Below, one piece after another: positions 12,001-26,159 of a stretch of DNA of 64,000 nt (the stretch's first letter is position 1; every line of letters starts with the position of its first letter). The notes beneath the pieces are model-generated. The model was not told the DNA's origin and ran no database searches. It saw only the letters and a list, made by a program, of their open reading frames with translations. The DNA comes from Morella rubra (taxonomy: Eukaryota; Streptophyta; Magnoliopsida; Fagales; Myricaceae): the NCBI GenBank assembly GCA_003952965.2, contig CM025852.1, positions 22,662,280-22,726,279 of the forward strand. Reading direction: 5' to 3'. A program made the translations under genes and the position numbers.

Positions 12001-12669
12001 TATCCCGATAATAGCTTTAGCAATGTGAATAAAGGGCATTAATGATTCCGCAAGGGATTATATCGCAAAGAAAGCTCAGTACCCTCGAGGAAATCTTAAC
12101 CGAGTGTATACTGAAGGACGCCGCCATCTTTATGGTGGGACTAGCCATGTTGTCTTATGGGTTCTGCTATGAATGAGTATGGTATAATATATGGTACTGC
12201 GAGTTCCATTCTCCACATTCTTTGATCAGGGATAGGTTATCTTGGATTTCAAAGAGATCGTTCCAATGGCGAGCTCCCTTGGCCAAAGGGTTAGCGTTTA
12301 CTATATTTTTTATTATTATAAAACCCTTAATATGAAGGAAGGATTAGGTTCTTCCATAAATCAATAAGACTTCCTTTCTCTATCTTGAAAGAAAGATTAG
12401 TGACCTCAACACCATGTAACGCAGTCGATGAAGAACAAAAAAAAAAGACGCTTACTTGCTGTTCGGAGGAAGCGTCGGAAAGTGGGCGGACAATGATGAT
12501 GGTTATGATCCTCTGAGCTTTGCGGTGGAAGACGGAACTCCTTGACATCGAGTCTCCATGATGATGTCTGGCTCGAAGCTTTGGCCGTTTCGACTTCTGG
12601 TGGCAGAAGAGGCTCCCTTCTGCAACGTCCACTCGTTTCTTCACTTCGAACTCCACTCTTCATCTCCAT
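9057..12669 (-). CDS. MTP10: Manganese-type cation diffusion facilitator, tandem copy 1
   Basis: Six exons (12669-12456, 11630-11518, 11151-10906, 10681-10601, 9870-9640, 9401-9057) splice in frame to 409 residues. The protein belongs to the Mn-CDF group (MTP9/10 type): proton-coupled export of Mn2+ into endomembrane compartments or out of the cell. Both metal-site motifs are the Mn form DxxxD, DSLLD at residues 155-159 (TM2) and DHFFD at 263-267 (TM5); zinc CDFs carry HxxxD. Six membrane segments can be traced from [14 protein letters not shown] to the start of the last exon, followed by the cytosolic domain ([20 protein letters not shown], then [20 protein letters not shown]). The ATG at 12669 was chosen because the reading then aligns with the N-terminus of the neighbouring copy up to REPLL. 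The choice between MTP9 and MTP10 is not certain. Confidence 0.9.
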
Positions 12670-12720
12670 TAACTTTCTCCCGATCGGCCTGCTCTTCTTT
12701 TGCCTGTCCAAGTCCTTTTC

Positions 12721-12728
12721 TTTATATA
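12721..12728 (-). promoter_or_regulatory. TATA box of MTP copy 1
   Basis: TATATAAA on the minus strand, about 50 bp upstream of the chosen ATG at 12669. This leaves a 5' UTR of only ~25-30 nt if initiation is ~30 bp downstream. Confidence 0.5.
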
Positions 12729-13057
12729 TGTACAGACCACTACGGGCTACTACAAAAGTATGTAACCACCCACCATCTTAGGAGGATGGAGGGAGGGAAA
12801 GAGGAATCTATTGTATATTACTTGTCCCACAGGGTAGGCCCATCTACAACATCATGCGTACTTTTGGCCAATGAACAAAAGTTGGCCACATTTCTGATCA
12901 CTCTGACACGCTCTCACAAAAACCAGCCACGTGACTTATTCCAGTTCGTTGGAGGTGTATTTGTATATATCCACAGATGAACTAGGAAAAAGTTTCTCTC
13001 TGAACGCTTCGGCCCCGCGAAAGGCTTTCAATGTTGTCGATATATTAATAAATAGGG

Positions 13058-13500
13058 TTAAATATATTTTTTACTCGTTAACAACCAAGACTTTGAGACA
13101 TTTTAAACTTTCTGTCAAATTTTTAGATTAAAATGTTGATGATGTCTTTAATCTATTTTATATATATTAAAAATTTATTAATATATTTTTTACTCGTTAA
13201 CAACCAAGACTTTGAGACATTTTAAACTTTCTGTCAAATTTTTAGATTAAAATGTTGATGATGTCTTTAATCTACTTTATATATATTAAAAATTTATTAA
13301 ATTTTCGGGGGTATTATTATCTAATAAGGGTATAAAGTGTATAATATTGAAAGTTAAAAGCTGCAAAAGTGTTTAAAAAATTAAACAGATGTGTAAAGTG
13401 TCTAAAATTGGTAATTAAAGGGCGCACTGTCTTGAAAGTGACAATTTAAAGTGCAAAGCTTATAGTAGTTCGTGAGTGAAAAATGTATTTTTCTCTAATA
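13058..13500. mobile_element. Non-autonomous TIR element with internal 119-bp dimer
   Basis: The left end (AAATATATTTTTTACTCG from 13060) is an imperfect inverse of the right end (cgtgagtgaaaaatgtattt near 13472-13491). Just inside the left end a 119-bp unit occurs twice in tandem (13061-13179 and 13180-13298) with about one substitution, so the dimer formed recently. The right-end motif gtgagtgaaaaatgtatttt occurs again near 61460, which marks a dispersed family. No coding capacity was seen. The superfamily is not assigned. Confidence 0.5.
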
Positions 13501-13762
13501 AATATCAATGTATTAATAGTGTAATTAAAAAAAATTTAACAAAAATGTAAGCAATCTTGTCCATTAATAAAATTTATTAATGTGTTGTAACATCATAACC
13601 TTTTTTAAAACTTGTTAAGACAAAAATTTTAGGACCAAAACCTTCCTCAATCAATGAAGTAACATCTCTTAGCAAAGTTGATAGCATTCTTGTATTAATT
13701 ATTTTCGTGATCATGTAATTTATCATATTTTTTCTTGAGATTAATTTTCCTCTAATGCATAA

Positions 13763-14309
<547 letters not shown>

Positions 14310-14312
14310 TAA

Positions 14313-17300
14313 GGTGACACAGACGACTATATTTCTCACCTTTTTTTTTTCTTTGTCAATAAGGTCGAGGAGCTAAGATGATGCACTATATATAATATAA
14401 TTCATTTTTGTGAGATTTATTTATTTTAAAATGGCTTCATTGGATCCGCCCGCGCCCTATGGATTCACGATTTCACAGCTAGCAAACAAAGCATTTGGAG
14501 CGTCTCTTGGAGCTTTATGCTTGACGGGAACTGCATGCCCCGACAGCCTTGTTTTTCTTGGAAGTGGATTTTTTCGCCTTTACTCAAAATGCTCGTGTCT
14601 AGACTACAGGTTTTACCCATTACTTACTAATTCTTACCAAAAGCCGACACAAAAGCGCACAATAGAGTCATAAAATAATAGCTATAGTTTTTGTCTTGTT
14701 GAGAGTACGTAACGATCATGGGAGATTCATTTCCAGGCCTTGACAAGGAAGTTATCATTATGTCTAGCGCGTTTTTTCTGTACAGCATTGAAAAGGGGTC
14801 ATGAAACCCACTGTATGTTGCCTCTTTTGGGTTCAAATCTTGTTGAGAATATTCATTATATTACAAGAGCTAATTGTGTCTTTCAATTTATAATGCCAGA
14901 GAGTAGTAATTAAGTAAGACCATCATCAATCATATCTATACCGAGATGAGTAAAATAGATTACCAAAAATAAGGGTTTAGAAAAAGGGCTCTCATGACCT
15001 TGCCTATTCTTGCTCTCCAAACCTTGATTTACGTATCGGAGGCTCTCCTCGGCTCCCTTCACTCTGTCTTGTCTTGTAGGTCCAATAAATCAAAAGAAGG
15101 CTTAGTATTGACCCCTTGCTCATCTGTTGGGTCAAACCGAACAACTGGCATTATCAATTCTCATCAGCTTAAAGTATTGACTATATTAATTGTGATCTAA
15201 GAGGCATAGAACGAGAAAAATTGTTAGGCATAATGTCACAACAAACTATTAGGAGAATGTTTTTCGTCTAGATGTCAATTTCTTGCGCATGCGAAGCTTG
15301 AATGTGATCTTCACAAGACAAGCACGATGATTTTATATTGGGTTATTAAATTCCTCTTCACCAATTCAGTTGGTCAAGTGGTCGAAAGGCATGATTTTCA
15401 TTTAATTTAAGACACGAATGGTTGCGTAGGGAAACAAAAAAAAAACGAATGGTTGCAAGTTAGTATTTCTTGTGACTCAAAAAGGTTTTCATACATTGCC
15501 CCTAGTATATAGAGGTAATTACTAAAAATTTATCTGCGGAAAATTATACTTACTTGATCTGACAAATGATCTTGAACTTTGTCTACGATTGAATCTGTAA
15601 TCTTCGATAATTTTCAAGTCTTATTAATCTCATACCTTGAGTCTTTGATTTTACAACTGAGCAGCCCAAATGTTCTACCTCCTTCCTTTTCACGCCTCAC
15701 AGCCGTCACAGGGTTTCTCAAAGTCATAATGGCCAACTGTCTAGAAAAAGATATCTTACAATTTTTTTTCTGAACATTAGCTGTGATATAGCGTGAGATC
15801 GTTAGGGACCTCAAATCTCGACCGTAGGATCACATGGAAAAACTCTTTTTCCATTAACTCCCTTATATTCTTTTATTCCGAATTTTAGGCTTCTACTAAT
15901 TGTGATCATGTCCATTAACATATCATAATTTACCCTTGAGTATTTGAAATTAATTTATGAAATCCTTTCTGCTAACAATTATTTGTTTATTTATCCTTCC
16001 ACCATACTATATTCCACATGAGTCAATAGGACCGGAATCATGTCATCGATTAAGTCTCTAATCATATAATTCTCAATTCACAATCTTTAACTCGTTGGAC
16101 TATCAATTATTTCCAAAACAATTTCACAAATAAATATAATATATATATATATTAATTTCGAAAAATATTTTCACAAAATATCATTGGCTAATGGAATTTT
16201 TTTCTAGTCCAATCCTATACAGATATATTGAATATACTGCCTCATCAAAAAACTGGTGGATTCCTTATTGAGCATTTATACAAACCCACTTATTATGCAT
16301 AAGACCCAACGTTATTTTGGAATATTTGACATAGAAAGATCATCACCAAATTACTCGGTCAAAGCACAAGTACACAATAAATAAATCCATATAAACCTCT
16401 CAGGTCTAAGGATACAATAAACCAATTGTGTTGAATACCTTCTCAACATCAGTGATCACTTCTAGAAGGTATTCATATTTGATCTCGTTCAGTGCATGTA
16501 CTCTTACATTACACCCGTTTGCTTAAGGTCACTACCTCAATGACGAAGTCCATCATCCTATTAAATAGAGGCACAACGAGTGTAGACCTATCGTACATCA
16601 ATATGTACCTTGGTCTAGAACAAAATATCAAGTGAACAAGGAACCGAAAAGTCATACTTCCACCTTTGATTCTTCAATTATTGGCATGACTTTTTTACAA
16701 TGTCACTCAATAATAACATCTTATGTCACATCATATTACCTAATAAATAAATATAAACATATAATATAAATAACTATTATTTAGATAAATAATTTTTAGG
16801 GCATTATTATTACAATTAGTTCATGTAATTAGCAGCTCATAAAAGAAGAAATAGTCCATGTTGACCTTCAGATAACCCTCCTAACACTATAGGTAAACTC
16901 TGAGGCTAATGCGGCAGCTCATAGTTCTCGGTCTCCTACTTAAGCCACTAGTTTTATCCTCATATAGCATCGAATCCAGAACCATATTCATCTAGTCCTC
17001 TGCCGTTATCAACCTTGTTGCTACTCTGTGTTGAGTAATTAATCTTGTGTTATGGAGTAAGAAAGTTTAAGCTTAAACGTCTATACATTAATTAAAATGA
17101 CCAATTAGTACTGTGAGTGCTATGATGCTATCTACTAAGAAATTTAACTATTATATTTCCTAACTAGGCATTCCAACACGTGGCAGGAACAAAAAAAAAT
17201 TTGCAGATTGAAATCACTCAAACAAGTATCTAGGGAAAAAAAAAAGTGGAACATCCTAACAAAGAAATCTTCCTCTCAGTGGAAAGGGGGGATTTGGTGA

Positions 17301-18253
17301 AGTGCATCTAATTTAGTAGTCCTTAATCCTTATCATCAGATCTACACCATTGTACATGTGAAGTTAGGTGATCATTCTTGAGACACTGATCTGTAGCATA
17401 TTAAATAGAACTTTGAACACCTGTGCTTGCACAAATATATGGTCAAGCCACTATCCCACTAAGCCGCGTTGTCATATGGCAAAGGAAATGCATGCAAATA
17501 AGATTGATGGGTATATGGCTCGCAAGGCATCTAGTTGACAAAGGCAAATGTCTCTCTCTTTTCATACAAATCCTGCGGAATTGTGGAGCTAAGAACCCTT
17601 TGGGGGAACTTTCTCATTGATGAAGAGAAAGGTATGGAATATTGAAAGACCAAAGCTTTATCCTATCAAAGAAGTGCTCAAGGGTGACGGAACAATGCAC
17701 TCAAATACTAAATTAATTAAGTACAGAAGTTGGAATCCAGCCAGTGCAACTGCAGATAAAGTCCCACTACCTTTTTGTCGTGATTTTTGCTCTTTGCTGA
17801 CACATTCAATAATTGAAAGAAAAGAGATAGAGGAGTGGAAAAGACCAATGGGATTCAATAGCTTAATTATAGCGTCTCTGATAGATATGGATAGAGACTT
17901 GAAAGAAGCAGAGATTTTCGTTACCTGCTCAAATCAGCGAAGACGTAGCGTTACTGCATTTACTTTGAAGGCAACGATGACCAAAATCACACGGCATACA
18001 TTTGTATGGGAAGAAACAGGGATCAGGATTAGCAACAACTCCTTTTAGTTGCTTAAGAGTCAGCCTACCTCTAGCAATGGGCTAGCGTTTGCCATTGGGT
18101 AGTGCGTTGTTTTTCCTTTTCCTTTTTGTTTGTGGAACACTTAACGTAATCACCAGCAGTACAGAAAACACGAGAAGAAAGAACTCAGAAGTTGGGAAGT
18201 TACCCAACCGTTGTTTCCTTTGACGTAGGCGACAAAGCCAACATTCGTTATAT
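14313..18253. other. Spacer between MTP copies 1 and 2, no gene recognised
   Basis: AT-rich sequence. The part from about 15900 to 16800 has a texture of degraded repeat but no end repeats I could pair. A frame at 17617-18048 could encode 143 residues, but it matches no family I know and has no clear gene signals. An (AT)n run lies near 16139-16150. Confidence 0.35.
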
Positions 18254-18549
18254 AGATTTTCTTTTATGATAAATTTTTTTTTTCCAGGTCAAGTTTCGTT
18301 TCTAAAATCGAGAATACAAACATAAACGCCAGGTTGTAAAATAAAACTAAGAGGATCTTAAAAAGGATAAGAGAAACTACTGTATACTCTATGTTAAGCA
18401 GAGATTTTCTTTTATGATCAATTTTTTTTTTTTAAAGTCAAGTTTCATCTCTAAAACTGAGAATACAAGTATAAACGCTAGGTTGTAAAATAAAATTAAG
18501 AGGATCCTAAAAATGATCGGAGAAACCATTATATGCTCCATTTCAAGCA
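18254..18549. repeat. Tandem dimer of a 148-bp unit
   Basis: Two head-to-tail copies, 18254-18401 and 18402-18549. They share agattttcttttatgat, gtcaagttt, gagaatacaa and cgctaggttgtaaaat-like segments, with roughly 10-15% differences. No coding frame is conserved. It may be a fragment of a larger repeat. Confidence 0.7.
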
Positions 18550-19173
18550 GAGGGAGCGGTGGCAGAATAAATAAAGCACCGACATCCTAGGTCAGCAAAG
18601 CCCCCATCGAAGGGCCAGAAAAGATCCACAGGAGATCAAAGAGGTCCACCGAGGAGCCGAAAACAACTTTATGACCAACTTAATTGCTCGCAAGTTTTCA
18701 CACGCGAAAAAAGTTTTGGATGTTGGTTTTACGAGGGTGTTAAGAATTCAATCTACATTTTATCTTGTTGGTTCACTTTGCTTTTAGATTAGTTGTATGG
18801 ATTTCTAAGTTCGTAATGGGAGGGGGGAAGAACATCCTTGAATCTTCCCTTGGAAGTCACCTTTGTACAGAATCAAAAGAGGAAACTTTTTATTCAGATT
18901 GCAGTGAAGCGAAAAAAAAAGGCGCTTGCACATCAAGGATTAGCACAAAGATCAACTGTCCAGCGACGCTATTATCTATAAAATACACGAGGCAAAACTC
19001 ATGAATGTTCAACCATCAGATGGTAAAATAGAAAGTACTTTGTAGAACAAGAATGCATCCGGTACATTGTATCTAAGGCAGCAACTTATCAGAAAACCCT
19101 TCGGAGAGAGAGAGAGAGAGAGAGAGGGGCCCGATCAGATCATCACTCCCATCATCATCATCGATCCATTCCA
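18550..19173. other. 3' flank of MTP copy 2
   Basis: Holds a (GA)n run at about 19104-19126 close to the MTP stop codon, probably in the 3' UTR. No gene was recognised; the short open frame at 18765-19004 has no family motif. Confidence 0.35.
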
Positions 19174-22100
19174 TTACGCCGTGCTCTTATGTTCAGGCCT
19201 ATGAGTAAACTCGAAATCTATATGCACGAAAGCTCGCTCAACCTCAGGGAGTTTCTCAAGCTTCTCTTGCAATTCCTCACCAATATTATGCGCTTTGTTC
19301 AGAAGCATGTCTTGTGGCAAAACTACGTCAACTTCCACAAAATAATTGGAACCAAAGGTGTATGCTCTAACTGTGTCAATGTGCTTGATATCCTCGTCGT
19401 GGTTCCATATTAGATACGTTAGCTTTGCCAAAAATTCAGGTGGTGCTGTTCTTCCAATCAGTGATCCTACGTTCTCAATGACGGTCCTCGTCCATGTGGC
19501 CATAGTGTATAATGCTATCTGCAACACAAATTCAAGAAATCATCATATACTCTGATAGACTGAGTTCTAACTCCAAGGAGCAAACTAAAATCCCTCTTCA
19601 TGTCAGTTCACTGAGTAGCATTTCACATAAAAGATAGCAGACCTAAGAATGGAAGTGCCAATCTTTCTTATGCAAGATGCAAATGTTAGTGATTCCAATG
19701 AGTGAGGAAAAGAGCAAAATAAAAACATTGTAGTTTAGCTGAACCCTATCACCTACAATACAGCAACAAACAAAAGATAGAGAACAAATAAATGAGTTGC
19801 CAATGAACTCACTAAAATAGCTCCAGTAGGATCAATCCACCAGTAATATCGGATGGCCAGGACAGCTGCTGCCAAACCAATTGAATTAGTAACAACATCA
19901 AAAAAATGATCTTGTGCATAGGCTCGAACAATCTTGTTCTTAAATCTTCGACAATAGACCATGAGCACAAACTTCACAACAGTTACGGAGACCATTATCC
20001 CAATCATCCATTTCTCCTTCTCAGGATCCCTCTCTGGTTCAGACTGCAATCAATACAGGAAATGAAAATTACATAAAACCAACCACAAAAATCAAAAGAA
20101 TGTTTAGAAAAATCATTCCCAAAAAGTTGCATCTACCAACTCTGACTGGTCTAACTAGGAACTCGTATATTTGGTAGCAACTCAAAACCAAACACCCCCT
20201 TTTCACTAACTACCAATCCCTGAGGACACACTTGACCTCTGATAACAAATTACGAACAGAGCTAATTTTCAAACCCTTCTAAATTCCAACTTTGGTAATA
20301 TTTGTTCATGTTCACCGCACTAGCTGCTAGCTACTAGCTACATCCTTAATGTAGGTTGGAGTACCCAAGATCAAAGTTGCATACCTTTGACATGAGTTGT
20401 CGACCAGACTCGATCAGTATTTGTAATCCAAGAGTTGCCATTACTGATGCAAAAACAATGATTCCCTGCAAAGTCAAACTAAATTATAAGACATTTGTTC
20501 TGTATCAGAGGAAGTCTGGTAAAAATCAAGTTCAAACACAGCATTGGCCATATCTGAGGCATTATCAGCAGGCCTTGGGTTGACATTCCCACGACTCATA
20601 AGCAGTCTTGAAACCTATATTCGAAAACTATGTCTTCCACTGGTGTTACCTATCCCCAAGACGGTTTCCCATCAAATTCCCAGCTGCATTTTAAAATTCA
20701 TACCTTGATGTTCAGAAGCAAAATGCCACTGGTTCCTGGCATTTCTCATTAAATAAACTGTTCCAATACCGATACTGGTTATTTATATATCTAATAGACT
20801 CTTAAGCCAAATATCTTGACTATAGCATGGGCCTGATAAATTATGTCCACTTTCAATTACATTAATTTCATATGTCTTGCAACATCACACCATTATGTGT
20901 TTCTTTATTTGCTTTTTCCCAAAGCTTTCAAATAAGTTATAGTTAAAGCAATTCCAGCAAAGGTGGAAATAGCCACAGGATTTTAGTTTCCCTCATGGAT
21001 CACAAGAAGGATTGATGAAACCAAAAAAGGAAAAACATGTTATCTTGACAGTAGTGGGAAGCTGGCATGTTTCCTTAGTTGAAGATGAAAGCTTTTATCC
21101 ATCAATATTCCGATAATCAGCATAAACAAACTTAAAATATACTGGAATCTGCATTCGAGTGAATCGGAAAAGGAAAGCAGGCAGAGGCTGAATGAGTAGT
21201 CTTTTCTTGAGAATTTGGTTGAATTTACAGTATTGGCCAGACAGAGTTCAATACTCTGTCGTGCGCCTAAAAGTTATCCGGCGGATTGCAGAAATGCTGA
21301 AGCTAAAATTATATGTTACCACAAGGTATCTACAGAAGCAGATGCACAATTCACTGGATTGGAGGACTTACCACTGGTTGCATCCGTTTCTTTCCAATTG
21401 GATAGTGATAATGGTTTGGTTTTTTCATGGCATGGGCAGTGAACCACAATATAAACCCTGACAAGAGATCTAAGAGTGAATCCATAGTTGAGGCAATAAC
21501 TGCCAACGATCTGCTCTCAGCAGAAGCATAAACCTTTGCTGCAAAGAGCACCAAGTTAGCTATATTTGATACATGGATCGCTATCCTCTCACTCTTTGCA
21601 AGCTGCTTCACCTCATCCTGAAAATAACGTGTGCCAAGGTTAGCAATAGAATATACTGGTCGCTGTTTTACTAGAAGAAGATATTTTGGGGCTTCGGGGG
21701 ATATAAGACAGTGTTGGAGGTGAGCTTGAACTTTCTGAACCAGGTTCATCAAAACAAAACATTAACAGAAATAGTTTTCACTCGATATTATTATTTCTGC
21801 AACTTAATTAGCAACTTACCAGCCTCTTTTATTTCTTAGGTTGCCTGTAAGCACCATTATAACAAACATGCATTTGAAATCATCAAAACGAAAAAGAAAG
21901 AAACCTCAATCCCACAAAACACTGTAAGACTTCTATGAAGAGAGTTTATATTAAAAGAAAAGAAAAAGAAAAAGAAAAAAAGAAACAACCTCTGTTAGAC
22001 TCCCAGGCGCAAAACCATTTTCGGCCATGGTCTCCATCTCACTGAACCCTTCAAGAAGCCTTTCTTGTTTCTTGTAATAATCAGCGACCTTGCATCGTTT

Positions 22101-24344
22101 CCCTGCATTCAAGAATACAAGTTTCCAACTTTTATGCCTGAATTTTCTTATAGGAACTTTAGTCAGGTTATCCATAGTCATTCTCTTTCTGGATGATCGC
22201 AAGGGAGCGTAAAAGAGTGATTCTCTAAAGCCCCCTGACTCCATCATTCAAAGATCTAAGTGCAACATACAATAACCTAGTTGCAAAATGGAAGAGCACA
22301 ATATTCATACTGCAAAGGCAAAAGTTTAGCCGTAATCCTTTTTCTCTATCTGCTTATTCAGGAGTGGCTGTTGTAGAACACATCACAAAGTTGTATTGAA
22401 CTAACTTCTGGGCAATGTTAAACAATCAACTTGCAAAGATCAATGATTTCAGGATCATATTTGCAGGAGCATCAAAAACGAAGAGTAGGCCCCTAGAACC
22501 TGACAAAGTAACCATCAATGGATTCTTGAGAAATTCTCAAATTTCTCACTGAAAGCATTTCATTTCATAGAAATCAATCTCCATTCCAGCTATACTGAAG
22601 GACGTAAAATTGCAAAAGTTGCTTCATCCAACTCAGATAGCTATGTTAGGTATTCATGAGATATTGGCTCCCACAACATCATGGATTTTTTCCCTGAACA
22701 GAGTCCATATGGATCTCGTTTAGGCCACATTGCACTCCCCCAGTCTAAGCAACATTTGACACTATCATCAGATGGGTCATTAAAATGCTGTCTGTAGTCA
22801 TATAAATCAGTCTAATTTGAAGTTCCAAAACCATGACGGAGGGTCTGTGGTTTGGTCTCTTACAGCAATCTGTGGAGGCATTACCTATAACCAGAGGACT
22901 AGTCCTCCCCTCCCAATGCTTATCTCTAGCTTCCTTCTTAAACTTGACAAGTTTAATGCAGTCGAAACAACAACTACTGCCTTGCAAAAAAACAGAGGTT
23001 ATTTGCAGAAATACCACTGGCCTCCTACATATGCAAGAAACATGCTTCCAGCTTAAAATTTATGCTTTCGAAAGGGGTTTTGCTTAGAAACTTAAGGTCA
23101 ATTTAAATAGTGTATGAATAAAAGGTACGCATCCTATGGTCACTACATTTTTTTCCTCAAGAAATCAGAAGCTTGAGGATGCTTATATTGTTTCAAAATC
23201 AATCTCCCCAACATGCCTATTTGTTATAAATTTCAATACATTTTCACAAACGTCAATAACTTTTCACAAAATTCAACAACTTTTTCATGGACCCCAATAA
23301 AATATAAATTAGCCCCAATAAAAAAAATTCCTCAAAATTTTTTTGAAGCCATCCAAAGAGAGATTCTTCTGATGTAAGACATATACAGACTTAGAAAAAA
23401 ACATGAATAACATACACATACGTATGCGTGATCGTGATCGTGCTGCACGCGCGTGTTAACTTATGTATTACCTAAGTGCGCGTATCTTGTTTCTTATAAC
23501 ACTTGGATGATGGGTCCTATTCTGTTCCCAATATGGGTTCCCCTGTCACAATCCACTTTTCAAAAAGTTCTGCAATTGTTTTTGTTTACAGGAAACAAAA
23601 GTGGCATTCCAGAAGTTGCAACAATGGCCCAATATGCAGCGTGAGCCTGTTCAGAGAGGATTGTCCCCACCAGAGCCATAGAGACTGAGTACCGAAATCC
23701 CCCCAAGTCCCAACATATGAATATGCTCCCAAGTCCTATCCAAGTCACACGCGTGAAGGTTTGCAAAGCCACAGGGCCAATAGCCCATGGTCCACTGGCA
23801 GAAATCAACAAACTAACTCGGTCGAGTCGACTCAGCTATCAAGACGAGATTATATCAATTTATATGGAATTTATTTTCAAATAAGAAAAATCAAGTGGGA
23901 TTAAACAAAGAACATCTGTGTCTTTTATTTGGTAAGCCCTTTAGGCGAGAGTGACTCTTGCCAAATAAAGAATGGAAAAAGAAAAACACGATTTCCATTC
24001 CTTCCCATACGAATATACAGATTAAACAATATATACTTTTCCAATATTTTCACAAACAATATATTTTTCACATATCTGTAGCAGATGAGTTTCTGAATCT
24101 AATACAAATTTCATACAGAGAAAACTAAAGAAGGCGGCTTACTTGGGGTGCGAAGAAAGCGGCGGAGAGTGAAGGAACCCTGATCGCCTCCTGGTCTCTC
24201 GGGCAGAGCCGGGAACGTCTGCAGATCTAGTCTCCACGAGGACGCCTCGTTCCCTGACGCCAACTCAACGTCCGTTGACAGAAGAGGCTCATTTCTGCCC
24301 TCGCGAGTTTCATGGACGCCTCCTTCTTTCCTACTCTCTTCCAT
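19174..24344 (-). CDS. MTP10: Manganese-type cation diffusion facilitator, tandem copy 2
   Basis: Six exons (24344-24143, 22102-21990, 21617-21372, 20465-20385, 20043-19813, 19518-19174) give 405 residues. Exons 2 to 6 have exactly the lengths of copy 1 (113, 246, 81, 231, 345 bp) and the same phases. The N-terminus [20 protein letters not shown] is hydrophilic, followed by the conserved SSWRLDL and RRFLRTP segments. Mn-CDF motifs DSLLD (151-155) and DHFFD (259-263) are intact, and the C-terminal domain ends [10 protein letters not shown]. This is the closest relative of copy 1 and is expected to move Mn2+ in the same way. Intron 1 is about 2 kb and contains the left boundary of the 23173-28468 duplication, so exon 1 and the promoter lie inside the duplicated unit. 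No clear TATA box was seen upstream. Confidence 0.9.
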
Positions 24345-25859
24345 GATGTTCTCGTCTCCCCGCTCTCTTTTTTTTTTTTCCTAAATCTCGTCTCCCCCCT
24401 CTCACACGCACGGGAAAAGGCCCAGGCTATTTCACCCTGCTACGGTCAGCTCTTTAGCGTGGAATAAAGTATAGACCTTTAGCACAAAAAGCGCCGAGAA
24501 GTCTTCTGCCTTATTGCCAAGTTTTATACCAATCCTCCTTTTTCCCTGTACTTATCAACAACCTTCCTTGGTTCTCTCAAATAGCTGTGTAAACATCTAT
24601 CCGTCCTCCAAATCTCCTCCACTCATATATATATATGCTCGGTAGTCGGTAGAATTTTAGATATTTACCCGGGGCATACTCCACATATTCCACTATGCTA
24701 TAAGATTCTGGGACATCTTGACCCATTAACATAGGGAATAGGTACACTTGTTTCTGTGAATGACAGAAGAAAGTGACACGAAAACACGTGTGCTCGTGAC
24801 TCCCCCTATCCCATTTGTCAGTCAGGTTCTGTTCTGATAATTTCAAGAGGCAGGATTCAAGCCAGCAGTGAAAGAGGACTGAATCCTCGTTGTCTTCATC
24901 CAAAAAGAAGGGTGTCACCTATAATATTTATAGAATTGAAATTGATAGTATATTTCTCTTTACCATATTTTTAATATTTACCTTAATATAGGAAAAAATG
25001 TCCCTTTATAGTATATTTACTCCGACCCAATTTTTTGTTATAATTTCAAGATCACTAAGTAACAACCGGCCGTACTAATTGTTCTCCCTTTTTCTGCCTT
25101 GGATAATGCTTGCCTTTTTTGTTTCTTTGTTTTTTGTTCTTTTTCTTAGGAAATCCGTACTTGTTAAATCCAAAACTAAAGTCCAAAAGAGTCCATCTTT
25201 TGTGGGTGGGCATCTCGCCTAAATCACTTTCTCTGTTCGTCTCCGTAGAATCGTTGCCCGACATAAGTACCCATGGCCCATGCTTCTCCTACCTATATGT
25301 CAGACTTTTGTGGGTGGGCAACTTTTTAAGAATTCTAGGAATTTAGGACGAAATTTCCGAGCAACAGAGGACATTGCATGGTACAATAATAATAATAAAA
25401 ATAGATAGCTTTATTCACAGTTTAAAATTTTACATGAATAATATCAAATAATAACGTAAACAGTATATTATATAGTTTAGAGATAAATAGACACACTAGA
25501 TAGATTTTATTATAAGGTTTATGTTGTTTCAAATTTTATATGAATAATATTACATAGTATAAGGTCCATCAATTGTGTTTATTTCTCTCATTTTTTTATA
25601 ATTTTCTGTCTCGATATAATTTGAATCGAGATAAACATAATAGATGAAGTCCATTATAAAGTTTGTATCTCTAAAATTTGTTAGTACATATATTGTATTT
25701 ATGTCTTTCAAATTACATGATACAAGTCCAACTATAAAAGCAAAAGCAATAAATTGGAAAAAAAAAAAAAAAAAGAGCGGGAACACTCCAATGAAGGACT
25801 GGGCAGCCGTCCAAGCTACTAATGAGTGAGCGTCCAAGTTGTCCGCTTGGGGAATCTTA

Positions 25860-26038
25860 GAGTATGTTCGGTTAGAATGTTTTTTGAGAATTTTTAATAT
25901 TTTGATAATTTTTAGGTGATGTTAATTTTATTGGTATGCGTGCTGTAATTATTTTTAAGTGATGTTAAAAAATATGTTCGATTTTAAAATTTTAAGATTC
26001 AAAAGAATCCTAGAAAAATAAAGAAAACGAACATCGAC
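25860..26038. mobile_element. Tourist-like MITE, TTA target site
   Basis: 179 bp with related inverted ends (GAGTATGTTCGGTT and, from the right, GTCGATGTTCGTTTT), flanked on both sides by TTA (25857-25859 and 26039-26041). The 3-bp TTA duplication is the mark of PIF/Harbinger MITEs. It belongs to the same family as the elements at 29963 and 45532. It lies in the part of the left duplication copy that is missing from the right copy. Confidence 0.65.
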
Positions 26039-26159
26039 TTAGTAAGAAAAAATAAAAGGATAAAGAGAAAAAAAAATGATAGAGACCGAGAAGGAGAGAG
26101 GCAATCTTCCACAGGAAAAACTTGCTGGCGAAAGAACCTTGAAGCTGAGTAAGGAGAAT

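Noticed and set aside
15900-16800. Possible old retroelement end
   Set aside because: The texture is suggestive, but I could pair no terminal repeats and saw no domain.
17617-18048. 143-residue open frame in the MTP spacer
   Set aside because: It matches no family I recognise and has no visible promoter, splice partner or conserved copy; length alone is weak evidence.
23453-23688. Short frame conserved at 29572-29760
   Set aside because: Conservation follows from the tandem duplication of intron 1 sequence, and the frames differ by shifts.
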